DNA of 64,000 nt from Paraburkholderia sp. SOS3 (GTDB lineage Bacteria; Pseudomonadota; Gammaproteobacteria; Burkholderiales; Burkholderiaceae): assembly GCF_001922345.1 (NCBI RefSeq), contig NZ_CP018812.1, forward strand, positions 248,001 through 312,000, in the 5' to 3' direction. Each line of letters begins with the position of its first letter. The first letter of the stretch is position 1. Made by a program: the position numbers and the translations under genes. The notes under the pieces were generated by a model. It was given only the letters and a program-made list of their open reading frames with translations. It had not been told where the DNA came from and did not search any database. Positions 51,811 through 61,383 of this stretch are shown here, piece by piece.

Positions 51811-53226
51811 TTACGCGTTGGCCTTGGCAGGATAGCCGCCCGCGTCGTCAACGCGTTGCCGGATCGCGGCCGCGCCTTCCGGCTCGCCCGTAACGGTACC
51901 GGGCATCTCGCGGCCGCGCAGCGAGCAACCTGCGGTCTCCCTGACGAACAACAGCGCGACCATGCCGACCACACACGCGGCCATCATGTAATAGGCGGGC
52001 ACGAGCGTCGAACCCGTATGCGCGACGAGCCAGTCGTTCGCCATCGGCGCGGTGCCGCCGAACACCGACGTCGAGACGTTGTACGCAATCGCCACGCCGG
52101 CGTAGCGCGCCTGGGTCGGGAACATGGCGGGAAACATCGCCGAAATGCTCGCGAGTTGCGGCACGTACAGCAGTCCCAGCACGGCGAAGCCGATCAATGC
52201 GCCGGTCACGCCATGCGACATCAGCGTGAACATCGGCACTGCCGCGACGAACAGGCCGACGAGCGAGATCCACCAGACGCTCTTGCGGCCGATGCGATCC
52301 GACAACGCGCCCGAGAACGGCAGCAGCACCATCATCGACAGCATGCCGATCAGCGGCACGAGCAACGACATGTTGTCGCTCATATGCAGCTGCGTCTTCA
52401 TGAAGGTCGGCATATAGGCAAGCAGCACGTAGTTCACCACGTTGAGTGCGATCACGAGCCCGCCCAGCAAAAGCATCGGCCTCAAGAATTGTCCGACGAG
52501 CTGCCCGAGCGGCATGCCCGTCTGCTCGTCGTGCTGCGCAGCCTCGGCGACTTCGCGGAACACTGGCGTATCTTCGAGACGAATCCGCAGATACAGGCCG
52601 ATCAGACCGAGCGGCGCCGCGACGAGAAACGGCAAGCGCCATCCCCACGCATGCATCGTGTCGCTGCCGAGCGCGACGGAGCAGCCGAGCATCAGAAACG
52701 CACCGAGCGAGAAGCCCGCGAGCGTGCCGAATTCGAGGAAACTGCCGCACAAACCGCGTTTGTGGTCCGGCGAGTATTCGGCCATGAAAGTCGCCGCGCC
52801 GCCGTATTCGCCGCCGGTCGAGAAGCCCTGGATCATGCGCAGCACGATCAGCAGCGCCGGCGCCCACCAGCCGATGCGCTCGAACGACGGCAACAGGCCG
52901 ACGCACAGCGTGGCGATGGACATCAGAATAATTGTCAGCGACAGCACATGCTTGCGTCCGACGCGATCGCCGACCGGTCCCCAGAACAGCCCGCCCAACG
53001 GCCGCACCAGAAACGAAACGGCAAAGGTCGCGAGCGCGAACAGCGTTGCCTGTGCGGTGCTGCCCGGAAACAGCGCCGCCGATACATAAGTCAGACCGTA
53101 GCTATAAATGCCGTAGTCGAACCACTCGGTGGCATTGCCCATCGCCGAGGCGGCTATCGCTCGCCGCAGCGAGCAGCGGGGCTGGGGTGTGATATTTCCC
53201 TCAGCCATGGGTCGCGCGTAGCTCAT
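51811..53226 (-). CDS. MFS transporter, metabolite:H+ symporter (MHS) family
   Basis: A 471-residue MFS protein with 12 predicted helices. The MHS/ProP signature ASAMGNATEWFDYGIYSYGL starts helix 1. The loop motifs GPVGDRVGRKHVL and GALSDRIGRKSVW are present, with RMIQGFSTGGEYGGAATFMA in helix 4-5. Relatives import proline, glycine betaine, 2-oxoglutarate, citrate or shikimate with protons. It lacks the C-terminal coiled coil of the osmosensing ProP. A second in-frame ATG at 53208 is possible. It is the third gene of the AstE-RidA cluster; another MHS transporter lies 275 bp upstream. Confidence 0.87.
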   Translation of the reverse strand: MSYARPMAEGNITPQPRCSLRRAIAASAMGNATEWFDYGIYSYGLTYVSAALFPGSTAQATLFALATFAVSFLVRPLGGLFWGPVGDRVGRKHVLSLTIILMSIATLCVGLLPSFERIGWWAPALLIVLRMIQGFSTGGEYGGAATFMAEYSPDHKRGLCGSFLEFGTLAGFSLGAFLMLGCSVALGSDTMHAWGWRLPFLVAAPLGLIGLYLRIRLEDTPVFREVAEAAQHDEQTGMPLGQLVGQFLRPMLLLGGLVIALNVVNYVLLAYMPTFMKTQLHMSDNMSLLVPLIGMLSMMVLLPFSGALSDRIGRKSVWWISLVGLFVAAVPMFTLMSHGVTGALIGFAVLGLLYVPQLASISAMFPAMFPTQARYAGVAIAYNVSTSVFGGTAPMANDWLVAHTGSTLVPAYYMMAACVVGMVALLFVRETAGCSLRGREMPGTVTGEPEGAAAIRQRVDDAGGYPAKANA

Positions 53227-53501
53227 TGGTCGTCATCCGTGAAACGTGAACCGGCCGGCGCCGAGCATGGCACCGGGCTATGGACTCACGATACAGAGCG
53301 ACAAATTAATCTCAGGTGTCCCAGGACAATCGGCAGGCTGGGGTTTTCCCGCACATCCGGCACCGCGGCAAAAGCGGTGCGACGATGCCGCGCAATGGTG
53401 CACGGTGCGCACGCGCGCGGGGCAGCGCGCTGCGACCGAAACGCAAAGGCGGCAGCATCGTCATCGTCGGACCCTGCGGGCCCGAAGCCGCGTGCCCGGC
53501 G

Positions 53502-54800
53502 CTAGCGCACCTGACGCGCGCCGCGCATCCCGAAGCCCGCGAGCGCGCCGACGACGCACAGCACAGCCACATACAGTTGCGGCGCATCCGGATTCGACTT
53601 CAGCATCAGCGACACCGCGATCGGCGTCAGCCCGCCAAACACGGCATAAGCGACGTTGTACGAAAGCGAAATGCCCGAGAAACGCACGGTCGGCGGAAAC
53701 GCGTTGACCATCGCCACCGGAATCGCCGCCACCGAACCAACGAAAAAGCCCGTCACCGCGTAGTACAGAATGAGCGACGATGGATCGGCTGCGACCCGCG
53801 TGAACATCGCGTAGTACGACACCGCGAGCAGCAGGCAACCGACGAAAATCGTGCGCGCCGCGCCGAAGCGCCCGGCGAGCGAGCCGAAAATCACGCAGCC
53901 GATCGTCAGGCACAAGGTCGCGACCGAGTTCGCCGCGAGCGTCGTCGCGGCGTCGAGATGAAAGCGCTTTTGCAGCAGCGTCGGCGTCATCAGGATCACG
54001 ACGACGATCGCCGCGGTCAGCGTCCATGTGAGGATCATCGAAACCAGCACGGGGCCGCCGTGATCGCGCAGCACGGCCTTCAATGGCACTTCGGACGCAA
54101 GCGACTTGCGCTGCTGCATTTCGACGAACACCGGCGTCTCCTGCAGCCAGCGGCGCATGAAGGCGGCGAGCAGGCCGAACAGTCCGCCGATCAGGAACGG
54201 AATGCGCCACGCGAACGCGACGATTTCCTCATACCCGTAGCGATGATTGACCGCCGATGCGATCAGCGAGCCAAGTAGAATGCCGGCAGTCAAACCGGCT
54301 GTGAGCGTGCCGCACGCATAACCGACGTAACGGCGCGGCACATGCTCGGAGACGAACACCCACGCGCCCGGCACTTCGCCGCCGACCGCCGCGCCCTGCA
54401 GCACACGGCATATGAGCAGCAGTACGGGCGCGACCAGACCGGCCACGTCGTACGTGGGCAGAAGTCCCATCAGCAGGGTCGGCAGCGCCATCAACAGCAC
54501 GCTCAGCATGAACATCCGCTTGCGCCCGACGAGGTCGCCGAAGTGCGCCATGATGATGCCGCCAAGCGGGCGCGCAATGTAACCGGCCGCGAAAATGCCG
54601 AAGGTTTGCACCTGCCGCAACCAGTCGGGAATCGATGTGGGGAAGAACAGCTGCCCGATCACCGCCGCGAAAAACACGTAGATAACGAAGTCGTAAAACT
54701 CGAGCGCGCCGCCGAGCGCCGCGAGCACAAGCGTTCTATGGTCGCTGCCCATTAGTGGGCGGTGGGGGATGAAAGAGGCTTGAGTATCGGTGGTAGTCAT
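53502..54800 (-). CDS. MFS transporter, metabolite:H+ symporter (MHS) family
   Basis: A 432-residue MHS-type MFS protein with 12 predicted helices. Helix 1 reads AALGGALEFYDFVIYVFFA and the loop 2-3 motif is AHFGDLVGRKRMFML; helix 4-5 has RVLQGAAVGGEVPGAWVFVS. It resembles the acid-transporter branch of the family more than ProP. It is transcribed in the same direction as the other MHS gene but the two share only family-level similarity. No enzyme gene is cotranscribed closely; the 318-bp upstream gap holds a 13-bp tandem repeat. Confidence 0.87.
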   Translation of the reverse strand: MTTTDTQASFIPHRPLMGSDHRTLVLAALGGALEFYDFVIYVFFAAVIGQLFFPTSIPDWLRQVQTFGIFAAGYIARPLGGIIMAHFGDLVGRKRMFMLSVLLMALPTLLMGLLPTYDVAGLVAPVLLLICRVLQGAAVGGEVPGAWVFVSEHVPRRYVGYACGTLTAGLTAGILLGSLIASAVNHRYGYEEIVAFAWRIPFLIGGLFGLLAAFMRRWLQETPVFVEMQQRKSLASEVPLKAVLRDHGGPVLVSMILTWTLTAAIVVVILMTPTLLQKRFHLDAATTLAANSVATLCLTIGCVIFGSLAGRFGAARTIFVGCLLLAVSYYAMFTRVAADPSSLILYYAVTGFFVGSVAAIPVAMVNAFPPTVRFSGISLSYNVAYAVFGGLTPIAVSLMLKSNPDAPQLYVAVLCVVGALAGFGMRGARQVR

Positions 54801-54990
54801 CGTTGGAGATCTTATCGGTACAACTGCACGATGGGTGTCCGGGATCTGAAGGCCGTTTGAAACGATGCGGCTTTCAGCATTCGGCTTCTGGCGGGGGCAT
54901 CAGGCAGGGGCATCAAGCTTTCACAACACCTTGTCGCCGAGGAATATTCCAGACGGCGCATCGCTTTTGACCCGGCGCGGCTCAGTCGTC

Positions 54991-55029
54991 CCATGTCCGC
55001 ATCCCATGTCCGCATCCCATGTCCGCATC
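54991..55029. repeat. 13-bp tandem repeat, three perfect copies
   Basis: CCATGTCCGCATC occurs three times in a row without mismatch in the 318-bp gap (54801-55118) between the MHS transporter promoter side and pdxA. The copy number is probably variable by replication slippage. Apart from this and the following terminator, nothing was recognised in the gap. Confidence 0.85.
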
Positions 55030-55045
55030 CGATAGAGAGGTAAAC

Positions 55046-55082
55046 GAAAACGGCGGAGCCGCTATTACGGTCCGCCGTTTTC
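55046..55082. terminator. Bidirectional intrinsic terminator after pdxA
   Basis: GAAAACGGCGGA (55046-55057) and TCCGCCGTTTTC (55071-55082) are perfect 12-bp arms with A/T ends, so a T-tract follows the GC stem on either strand. It lies 36 bp beyond the minus-strand pdxA-type stop codon and ends the acid-sugar operon. Confidence 0.8.
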
Positions 55083-55118
55083 ACCTGGACTGCTGTGCTT
55101 TACTACCCTTACCCGCGA

Positions 55119-56120
55119 TTACTCGCGCCGTGTGGCGAGCTCCGCCCCCTGGCGCAGCGCTTCGAGCAGACTGCCTTCGTCGGCAATGCCTTTGCCCGCG
55201 ATATCGAAGGCCGTGCCATGATCGACCGACGTGCGCACGACCTGCAAGCCAACCGTGACATTGACGCCTGCTTCGAGGCCAAGCACCTTGACCGGTCCAT
55301 GTCCCTGGTCGTGATACATCGCGACCACGAGATCGAAATCGCCGCGCCCCGCACGGAAAAACAGCGTATCCGCCGGCAGCGGCCCTTCGATATTCCAGCC
55401 GCGCTCGCGCAGCTCCTGCACGGCCGGCACGATCTTCTCGTCCTCCTCGCCGTAACCGAACAAACCGTTTTCACCGGCGTGCGGATTGATCCCGCACACG
55501 GCAATCTTCGGATTCGCGATGCCTGCCTTGACGAGCGTCGCATGACCGCGCTCGATCGTGCGCTTCACGAGGCCCGGCTCGATCTTGCGGATCGCATCGA
55601 TAATGCCGATATGCGTCGTCACGTGAATCACGCGCAATTGCGGTGCGACGAGCATCATCGACACTTCTTCGACGCCGGTCAGATACGCAAGCATCTCCGT
55701 GTGGCCCGGGAATTTGTGGCCGCCTGCATGCAGCGCTTCCTTGTTGAGCGGCGCCGTGCAGATCGCATCGATCGCGTTTGCCTCCGCAAGTTCGACCGCG
55801 CGCGCGATGTACTGATAGGCGCCATCGCCCGCAATCGGCGACAGCTTGCCGAACGGCAGGTCTTCGGGAATCAGGCCGAGGTCGATACAGTCGATGGTGC
55901 CGAGCTCGTAGCGCGCCTCGGATGGTTGCTCGATACGGCGCACCTTCGCCGCGCTGCCGACGATTTGCGCGGCGCGCTCGAGCCGCTTCGCGTCGCCGAT
56001 CACGAGCGGCCGGCACTGCCGGTAAACCGTTTCATGGGCGAGGCTCTTGACGATGATCTCGGGGCCCACGCCGGCGGCGTCGCCCATCGTGATGCCGATT
56101 ACGGGGAGATAGTGGCTCAT
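55119..56120 (-). CDS. pdxA2: PdxA2-type 4-phospho-threonate/erythronate dehydrogenase
   Basis: A 333-residue PdxA-family enzyme. Metal ligands are His170 (VTTHIGI), His214 (INPHAGENG) and His270 (MYHDQGH), with GITMGDAAGVGPEII at the N-terminus and TAPLNKEALHAGGHKFPGHT as the substrate loop. The operon with a DUF1537 kinase and a KdgT-type permease, away from any vitamin B6 gene, marks it as the catabolic PdxA2, which oxidises and decarboxylates 4-phospho-D-threonate (or -erythronate) to dihydroxyacetone phosphate. The ATG at 56120 overlaps the kinase stop codon (ATGA). A strong terminator follows. Confidence 0.88.
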   Translation of the reverse strand: MSHYLPVIGITMGDAAGVGPEIIVKSLAHETVYRQCRPLVIGDAKRLERAAQIVGSAAKVRRIEQPSEARYELGTIDCIDLGLIPEDLPFGKLSPIAGDGAYQYIARAVELAEANAIDAICTAPLNKEALHAGGHKFPGHTEMLAYLTGVEEVSMMLVAPQLRVIHVTTHIGIIDAIRKIEPGLVKRTIERGHATLVKAGIANPKIAVCGINPHAGENGLFGYGEEDEKIVPAVQELRERGWNIEGPLPADTLFFRAGRGDFDLVVAMYHDQGHGPVKVLGLEAGVNVTVGLQVVRTSVDHGTAFDIAGKGIADEGSLLEALRQGAELATRRE

Positions 56121-57529
56121 GGCTTCCTGATGCTTCCGTTCAGAGGAGAGTTCGTTTGTTGCACGCGGCCCGCGCGCGCTGCGGACTGCAAATCGGTTTG
56201 CGCCCGCATCTCGGGATCGTCGCCCGGCTGCAGCGCCTGCTGCGCGCCGCGCAGATGCAGCCATGCGCCATACAGCGCATGCTCGCTGCCGAAGGCGCCG
56301 GCCTTCGTGACCACGGCAAGCTGCCGCCCCTCGTCCGACGGCTGCGCGACCGCGACGCCTGGCTCGACTTCGGACAGCAATTCGAGGCTGCCGATGCCCG
56401 CTGTGCCGAGCATCGCGCGCGCGGTTTCGCCGCCGGTCGCGATCAGGCCCGCGAGATGGCCGACGTGCGGCTCGACAAGCGCGGCAAGCGCGGTGGAAAG
56501 GTGCGCGCCTTCGGACGGATCGAACGCGTCGTCGCGGCCGATGCGCACGAGAAGATCGTTGCCGGCTGCGAGCGGCACGCCGATCGCGGCCTGCCATTGC
56601 ATGCTGTCCGGATGACGTTCGAGGTCGCGCAGCACGGCAGGCGGCACGATCAGTTCGGCCATGCCCGTGCGCTCGCGCAGCAGCGCGCATTGCGCGCCGG
56701 ACACGGCCGACAGGCTGCCCACCAGCGTCAGGATCGGCCCTTCGCGACGCGTCGGCGCCACGGGTGCCGGTGCGTCGTCGCCGAACAGGTCGGGGAGCGC
56801 CGCGAGTTCGCGCGCGAGACCGCCTGAGCCGACCCAGAAGAACGCATCGCCCAACGCCAGCGTTGCACGCGCGAGCAGATTCAGGTCGGCTTCGGTTTGC
56901 GCGTCGACGATCAATGCCTGCACGCCGGCGCGGATCTGTTCGGCGATCGACTGCGCAAGCAGGCCGGATTGCAGTTCGCGCATCCGTTCGACGGAGAGCT
57001 GCGCGGTGCGCAAACCGGCTTCTTCGAGCATGGGCTGCAGGTCCGCGGTCTTGCCAGCGTGCTCGAGCTGCCACGTCTCGGTTTCGCCGAGCGGCACGCC
57101 GCGCACGAAAACGCGGCCGTCGCGCACTGTGCGCCCTGTGGCCGGAAAAGCAGGCGCGACGATCGCAAGACCTGCCAACGGTTGCAGCGCCGCGACTTCG
57201 GCAACCCAGTTGCCGCGCAGCGTCGAGTCGATCTTCTTGTACAGACGCCGCTGCGATGCGCTCCGGCTCGTGCCATCCGCGCTCGCGCCCGGCGCACCGC
57301 CGAACGCCCGCCACGCTTGCGCCGCACGGCTTGCCGCGGCGGCCGGTGCGAGCCGGCGCGAATCCGTATCGAGCGCGATCACGGCGAGACGGCCGGCCGC
57401 CGCGTCGCGCGCGGCTTCAACCGCTTCGTCGGCGCCGAGCGCGACGACCGTGCGACGTCCGGCATTGGCAAAGCCAATCGCGCAATCGGCCGCGCCCGAC
57501 AGGTCGTCGGCGACGATCAGCATGCTCAC
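56117..57529 (-). CDS. Four-carbon acid sugar kinase (DUF1537, DtnK-type)
   Basis: A 470-residue DUF1537 kinase. The N-terminal substrate domain has [20 protein letters not shown] and [16 protein letters not shown], and the C-terminal nucleotide domain has [20 protein letters not shown] near residue 385. Family members phosphorylate D-threonate, D-erythronate or L-threonate at O4. The gene order permease-kinase-PdxA2 fits the D-threonate route. I start at the GTG at 57529: GGGAG lies 8 nt upstream and the codon overlaps the permease stop (GTGA). The ATG two codons later is the alternative. Kinase and PdxA2 are coupled by overlap. Confidence 0.87.
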   Translation of the reverse strand: MSMLIVADDLSGAADCAIGFANAGRRTVVALGADEAVEAARDAAAGRLAVIALDTDSRRLAPAAAASRAAQAWRAFGGAPGASADGTSRSASQRRLYKKIDSTLRGNWVAEVAALQPLAGLAIVAPAFPATGRTVRDGRVFVRGVPLGETETWQLEHAGKTADLQPMLEEAGLRTAQLSVERMRELQSGLLAQSIAEQIRAGVQALIVDAQTEADLNLLARATLALGDAFFWVGSGGLARELAALPDLFGDDAPAPVAPTRREGPILTLVGSLSAVSGAQCALLRERTGMAELIVPPAVLRDLERHPDSMQWQAAIGVPLAAGNDLLVRIGRDDAFDPSEGAHLSTALAALVEPHVGHLAGLIATGGETARAMLGTAGIGSLELLSEVEPGVAVAQPSDEGRQLAVVTKAGAFGSEHALYGAWLHLRGAQQALQPGDDPEMRAQTDLQSAARAGRVQQTNSPLNGSIRKP

Positions 57530-58512
57530 TGCACGGTCTCCCGGTTGCTGCCGACGCGTGGCGACGCCACGCGCTTTGCGACGGCCGCGGTCAGGATCGG
57601 ACAGAGGATCGCGGTCACGACCACGCATGCGGCGACGAGCAGCGTCGCGCTCTTCGCGGCTTCCGCATACACGGGGTTTGCCGCGGCGATCAGCGCCGGC
57701 ACCGCCGCCGCATTACCCGCCGTATTGGCTGCCGACACGCCGGCCACGCCGGTGCCGTTCGTCAGGCGATCGACGATGTAAAGGGGAATGCCCGTCACGA
57801 TCACGACCGCGATACCGAGCCCGATGCCGAGCAGGCCCGCTTGCCAGACTTTGTGCAGATCGAGGCCGGCGCCGAGCGCAAGCGCGAAGAACGGAATCAT
57901 GACCGGCACGGCGCGGCCGAGAAATTCGCGCATCTCGCGGTCGAGATTGCCGAGCAGCATGCCGAATGCGAGCGGCAGAATGCTGCCCACCAGGGTCTGC
58001 CACGGAAAAGCGGAGAGCCCCGCGACGCCGAGCGTGACCATTGTCAGAAACGGGCCCGACTCGAGCGACATGATCGAATACGCCCCGACGTCTTCCGAGC
58101 GTCCGTACTGGCCCATCAGCGCCATATAGAGGCCGCCGTTCGTGTCGTTCATCGCGGCGACGACAGCGAGCGTCGACAGGCCGGCGAACAGACCCGACGT
58201 GATCGGCTGCTCGCCGAGCAGGTGTCCGAGCGCAACCCCGACGACGATCGCCGTGCCGACTTTGGCGGCGAACAGCGCACCGCCTTTCTTCACGATATAG
58301 GGCGTCGCTTTCACGTCGATGCTCGCGCCCATGCAGACGTAGAACACCGCGAGGATCGGCAGCGCGCCGGTAAACAGTGCATTCGTGAACGAGCCGAAAA
58401 ATTTCGGCATGTCCGGCAGGAAGGTCGCCACGAGCGCGCCCAGCAGCAACGGGACGATCATCATCCCGCCGGGCACGCGCTCGATCGCGCGCTTGATACG
58501 AATTTGAGCCAT
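57526..58512 (-). CDS. 2-keto-3-deoxygluconate permease (KdgT family)
   Basis: A 328-residue transporter of the KdgT family with about ten helices ([80 protein letters not shown]). In operons with DUF1537 kinases these permeases import four-carbon acid sugars. It is the first gene of the operon; a divergent DeoR-type regulator gene and a pair of identical operator half-regions lie upstream. Its stop overlaps the kinase start. KDG itself is an unlikely substrate, as no KDG kinase is near. Confidence 0.87.
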   Translation of the reverse strand: MAQIRIKRAIERVPGGMMIVPLLLGALVATFLPDMPKFFGSFTNALFTGALPILAVFYVCMGASIDVKATPYIVKKGGALFAAKVGTAIVVGVALGHLLGEQPITSGLFAGLSTLAVVAAMNDTNGGLYMALMGQYGRSEDVGAYSIMSLESGPFLTMVTLGVAGLSAFPWQTLVGSILPLAFGMLLGNLDREMREFLGRAVPVMIPFFALALGAGLDLHKVWQAGLLGIGLGIAVVIVTGIPLYIVDRLTNGTGVAGVSAANTAGNAAAVPALIAAANPVYAEAAKSATLLVAACVVVTAILCPILTAAVAKRVASPRVGSNRETVQ

Positions 58513-58544
58513 TTGAGGTGTCTCCCGATTGACTAAGGCTTACC

Positions 58545-58576
58545 GATTCGATCATTATTTTGATTGATTCGATCAA
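58545..58576. promoter_or_regulatory. Double operator for the DeoR-type regulator
   Basis: GATTCGATCA occurs at 58545-58554 and again at 58566-58575, exactly 21 bp apart (two helical turns). The second copy is the centre of a perfect dyad, TTGAT-TCG-ATCAA (58564-58576). It lies 33-64 bp upstream of the permease start. The rest of the 314-bp divergent gap (58513-58826) showed nothing else. Confidence 0.65.
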
Positions 58577-58826
58577 AATAGTGTAAGGCTCGATCGCTTG
58601 GCGTGCAACCCAAAGCGGGCCGAGGGTTTACGCTTAGGCTCAATGATCAGGCGTTTTCAGCCTTATCTGGATGGCCTCGGCGGAAATCATCGGAAAAATG
58701 TTGCGCGCCACGCGAAGCCCGAAATTGATCGATTCGCGCAAAATGCAAACCCGGTAAACTACGCCGTTTCGTCCCGCGCAACGGCCGTGCCGCGGGGCAC
58801 AGGCCGCCTTTCGGAACCCGGAGCCC

Positions 58827-59603
58827 ATGAAAGTAGCGAACCGTCGCGAGGCAATGCTCAAAGCCGTACTGTCCGGCATGACCGATGTCGGCGCGCTGTG
58901 CGAGCACTTCGGCATGTCGGAGGCCACCGTGCGGCGCGATTTGCGCGCACTCGCCGAAGAGCACCGCATCGTGCGCACCTATGGCGGCGCCGCGGCGCCT
59001 GTCGGCATGCATGAACCGGAAGAATCGCTCGAGACGCGGCGCCAGAGTTTTCGCGACCAGAAGGACGCGATTGCGCGCGTCGCGGCGGCACAGGTGCGCG
59101 ACGGCGATACGATTTTTCTCGACGGCGGCACGACGACCGCGGCAATGGCACGGCTGCTCGCCGGCCGGCGCGACTTGCGCGTCGTGACCAACAACCTGCT
59201 CGCGATCGGCGTGCTCGCGTCGAGCGACGTCAGGATCACGCTGATCGGCGGCGATTTACGGCCGTCGAGCATGAGCACGCTCGGGCCCATTGCACAGCTC
59301 GCGTTGAGCCGCCTGTCGGTGGACAAGGCGTTTCTCGGCGCGGACGGCGTCGTGGCCGGACGCGGCCTGTGCGAGGCGAGCGCCGAGCAGGCCTATCTGA
59401 AAGAGTGCGTAATCCGTCAGGCCGCGAGCGTCTTCGTGCTCGTCACGTCGAACAAGCTCGACCATGCGAGCCAGCAGCACTGGACGCCGCTCGAACGCGC
59501 ATGGACGCTCGTCACGGATGCGGCGCGCGAGGCGCCGCAGCTGGCGAGCTTCGTTCGCCACAGCGACGTGACCGTGTTGAGCGCCGCCGAAGAGACGGCA
59601 TAA
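58827..59603 (+). CDS. DeoR/GlpR-family transcriptional regulator
   Basis: A 258-residue DeoR-family repressor. The HTH is at residues 5-55 (GALCEHFGMSEATVRRDLRA, EEHRIVRTYGGAAAP) and the ISOCOT sugar-phosphate sensor domain has DTIFLDGGTTTAAMARLL, VVTNNLLAIGVLA and FLGADGVVAGRGL. Such regulators bind phosphorylated sugars, so a phospho-acid-sugar made by the neighbouring kinase would be a fitting inducer. The ATG is preceded by GGAG. It is divergent from the permease-kinase-PdxA2 operon, with the two GATTCGATCA sites in the shared promoter. Confidence 0.9.
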   Translation: MKVANRREAMLKAVLSGMTDVGALCEHFGMSEATVRRDLRALAEEHRIVRTYGGAAAPVGMHEPEESLETRRQSFRDQKDAIARVAAAQVRDGDTIFLDGGTTTAAMARLLAGRRDLRVVTNNLLAIGVLASSDVRITLIGGDLRPSSMSTLGPIAQLALSRLSVDKAFLGADGVVAGRGLCEASAEQAYLKECVIRQAASVFVLVTSNKLDHASQQHWTPLERAWTLVTDAAREAPQLASFVRHSDVTVLSAAEETA

Positions 59604-59651
59604 GACGTCGAGAAATACGCAGAGAAGACAGCGAGACGCGAACGCGCCGCG

Positions 59652-60905
59652 TCAGCACTTCTCCGCGCCGACCCGCGCGTCGAGCTCCTCGACGCGCACC
59701 GGCTCGCCAGCAGCGGTCAGCGTCGAAATCGCGACGATGCCGAGTATCGCCAGCACGGCACCGAAGCGGAAATCGGTCGCAATGCCCGCGCGGTCGACAA
59801 TCGTGCCGCCGACCGACGAACCCACCGCGATTGCCACCTGAATGATGCCGACGAACATCGCCGACCCCGCTTCGGGCAGATCCGGCGTTGCGCGCTGGAT
59901 CCACACGCTCATGCACAGCGGAATCGCGCCGAATGCGATGCCCCATGCCATCAGAACCGCCGTCACCGCGAACGCGTAGTGTTTGAAGAACGGCATCGTC
60001 ACGAGGGCTGTCAGCAGCAGCACGACCATCGTGAGCAGCGCCCCTTTCAGGTTGCGGCCGACGACCGTCGACACCGCGAAATTCGACACAAACCCGATAA
60101 TGCCGAAGCCGAGCAGCACCCACGTGATGCCCGATTCGCTGAAGCCCGCATCGCGCAGCAGAAACGGCGCGATATACGTATAAGACGAAAAGTGCGCGCC
60201 GAACACGAGCGCGACCATCAACAGACTCCTGCGCGGATGCGGGCGGCGCACCAGTTCGACGAGATCGGTGAAACGCAGCGCCGCGCTCGACGGCAACGAC
60301 GGCAGCAGCACGGCCTGCGCGGCCAGCGCGACGGCAACCAGCACGCCGGTTGCCATAAAAGATACGCGCCACGAGGCAAGCTCCGAAATCAGCGTGCCGA
60401 GCGGCACGCCGATCACCGTCGCGCAGGTCACGCCGGCGAGAATCGCCGCCGTCGCGCGCGCCGCTTCGTGCAGTTTGACGAGCCGCCCTGCCGCCGCCAG
60501 CGCGAGCGTCCAGAAGCCGCCGAGGCTCGCGCCGAGCAGCGCGCGGCCGATCAGCATCACGGCAAAGCTCGGCGCGAACGCGGAGATCAGATTCGACGCG
60601 AGCAGCAAGACCGACAGTGCAATCAGAATGTAGCGCCGGTCGATACGACCCGCGCCGAGCATCATGCCCGGCGCCGAAATCGCTGCGATCACGCCGGGCG
60701 TCGTCACCATCAGGCCGGCCGTGCCCGGCGTCACGCCGAGTTCGCGCGCGATCTGCGGCAACAGGCCGACCGGCAAAAACTCAGTGGTCACGAACGCAAA
60801 CGCGCCGATCGTCACCGCGCCGACTGCGAGCCACGCACGCAACGGGGACGAATCCTCGTTTTCCGGCGAACCGTTGCTTGCCGGGTTATTGCTTTCCATC
60901 ATCAT
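59652..60905 (-). CDS. DHA1-family MFS efflux transporter (AraJ/NepI-like)
   Basis: A 417-residue MFS protein with 12 predicted helices of the drug:H+ antiporter-1 type. The region GAFAFVTTEFLPVGLLPQIA is shared by AraJ, NepI, YdhP and SotB exporters, and GVTPGTAGLMVTTPGVIAAI and LLGASLGGFWTLALAAAGRL are typical of them. It would export a small metabolite or drug from the cytoplasm; which is unknown. Three ATGs in a row (60905, 60902, 60899) compete as start, with no clear ribosome site. Its leader can form several mutually exclusive stem-loops. It is convergent with the DeoR gene (48-bp gap). Confidence 0.85.
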   Translation of the reverse strand: MMMESNNPASNGSPENEDSSPLRAWLAVGAVTIGAFAFVTTEFLPVGLLPQIARELGVTPGTAGLMVTTPGVIAAISAPGMMLGAGRIDRRYILIALSVLLLASNLISAFAPSFAVMLIGRALLGASLGGFWTLALAAAGRLVKLHEAARATAAILAGVTCATVIGVPLGTLISELASWRVSFMATGVLVAVALAAQAVLLPSLPSSAALRFTDLVELVRRPHPRRSLLMVALVFGAHFSSYTYIAPFLLRDAGFSESGITWVLLGFGIIGFVSNFAVSTVVGRNLKGALLTMVVLLLTALVTMPFFKHYAFAVTAVLMAWGIAFGAIPLCMSVWIQRATPDLPEAGSAMFVGIIQVAIAVGSSVGGTIVDRAGIATDFRFGAVLAILGIVAISTLTAAGEPVRVEELDARVGAEKC

Positions 60906-60946
60906 GATGAGGGCTGCTTTCAGTTAAACGAACATATCCGGACGAA

Positions 60947-61013
60947 GCGGGTTTGCACGTCGTTCATAACGACGTGCGCAAACTCGCAACAAACCCGCGC
61001 CGTGAATGCGGGC
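60947..61013 (-). promoter_or_regulatory. Foldable leader with alternative hairpins before MFS gene
   Basis: On the minus strand GCCCGC (61013-61008) can pair with GCGGG (60998-60994), giving a hairpin followed by TTT. The same GCGGGTTTG (60998-60990) is also perfectly complementary to CAAACCCGC (60955-60947). That last element can instead pair with GCGAGTTTGC (60987-60978) in a long stem continued by ACGTCGTT/AACGACGT around loop ATG. These folds exclude each other, as in attenuators. The remaining gap to 61383 showed no gene. Confidence 0.4.
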
Positions 61014-61383
61014 TTTTGTCTCCGGAAGCGGTCTTTGGATATGAGAAACGTCGCGCGTGAAAATCTGCTGCAACGCTTGGTGCAACGTCGAAACATGCCG
61101 TCGCGCCAGGTCGGGATCCGTGCAGATTCGACAATGCGGTGACCAGCGTGCCAACCGACGTGGTAACCCACGCGGACAGCCGGCGGCGAGCAAGGCGACA
61201 CCTTACCACCGCGCACGAAGTCTTGCTGACGGTCATTCGCCGTATTGCGGCATGCGAAATCGCGTGAATAAAAGAAAAGGCCGCCAGCGGCAGCCAGACA
61301 CTGCCGGATGACGGCCGAATAGAAAGCCAATAAAGAAGATCGCGAAATACGCCGCGCTTTTATTTGGATTTTTGAGCTAATGA

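Noticed and set aside
54991..55029. Short tandem repeat as a CRISPR array
   Set aside because: Units of 13 bp are directly joined without spacers and no cas gene is present.
55119..56120. PdxA as a vitamin B6 biosynthesis enzyme
   Set aside because: It is coupled to a DUF1537 kinase and a KdgT permease, the catabolic PdxA2 context, and no B6 or ksgA gene is near.
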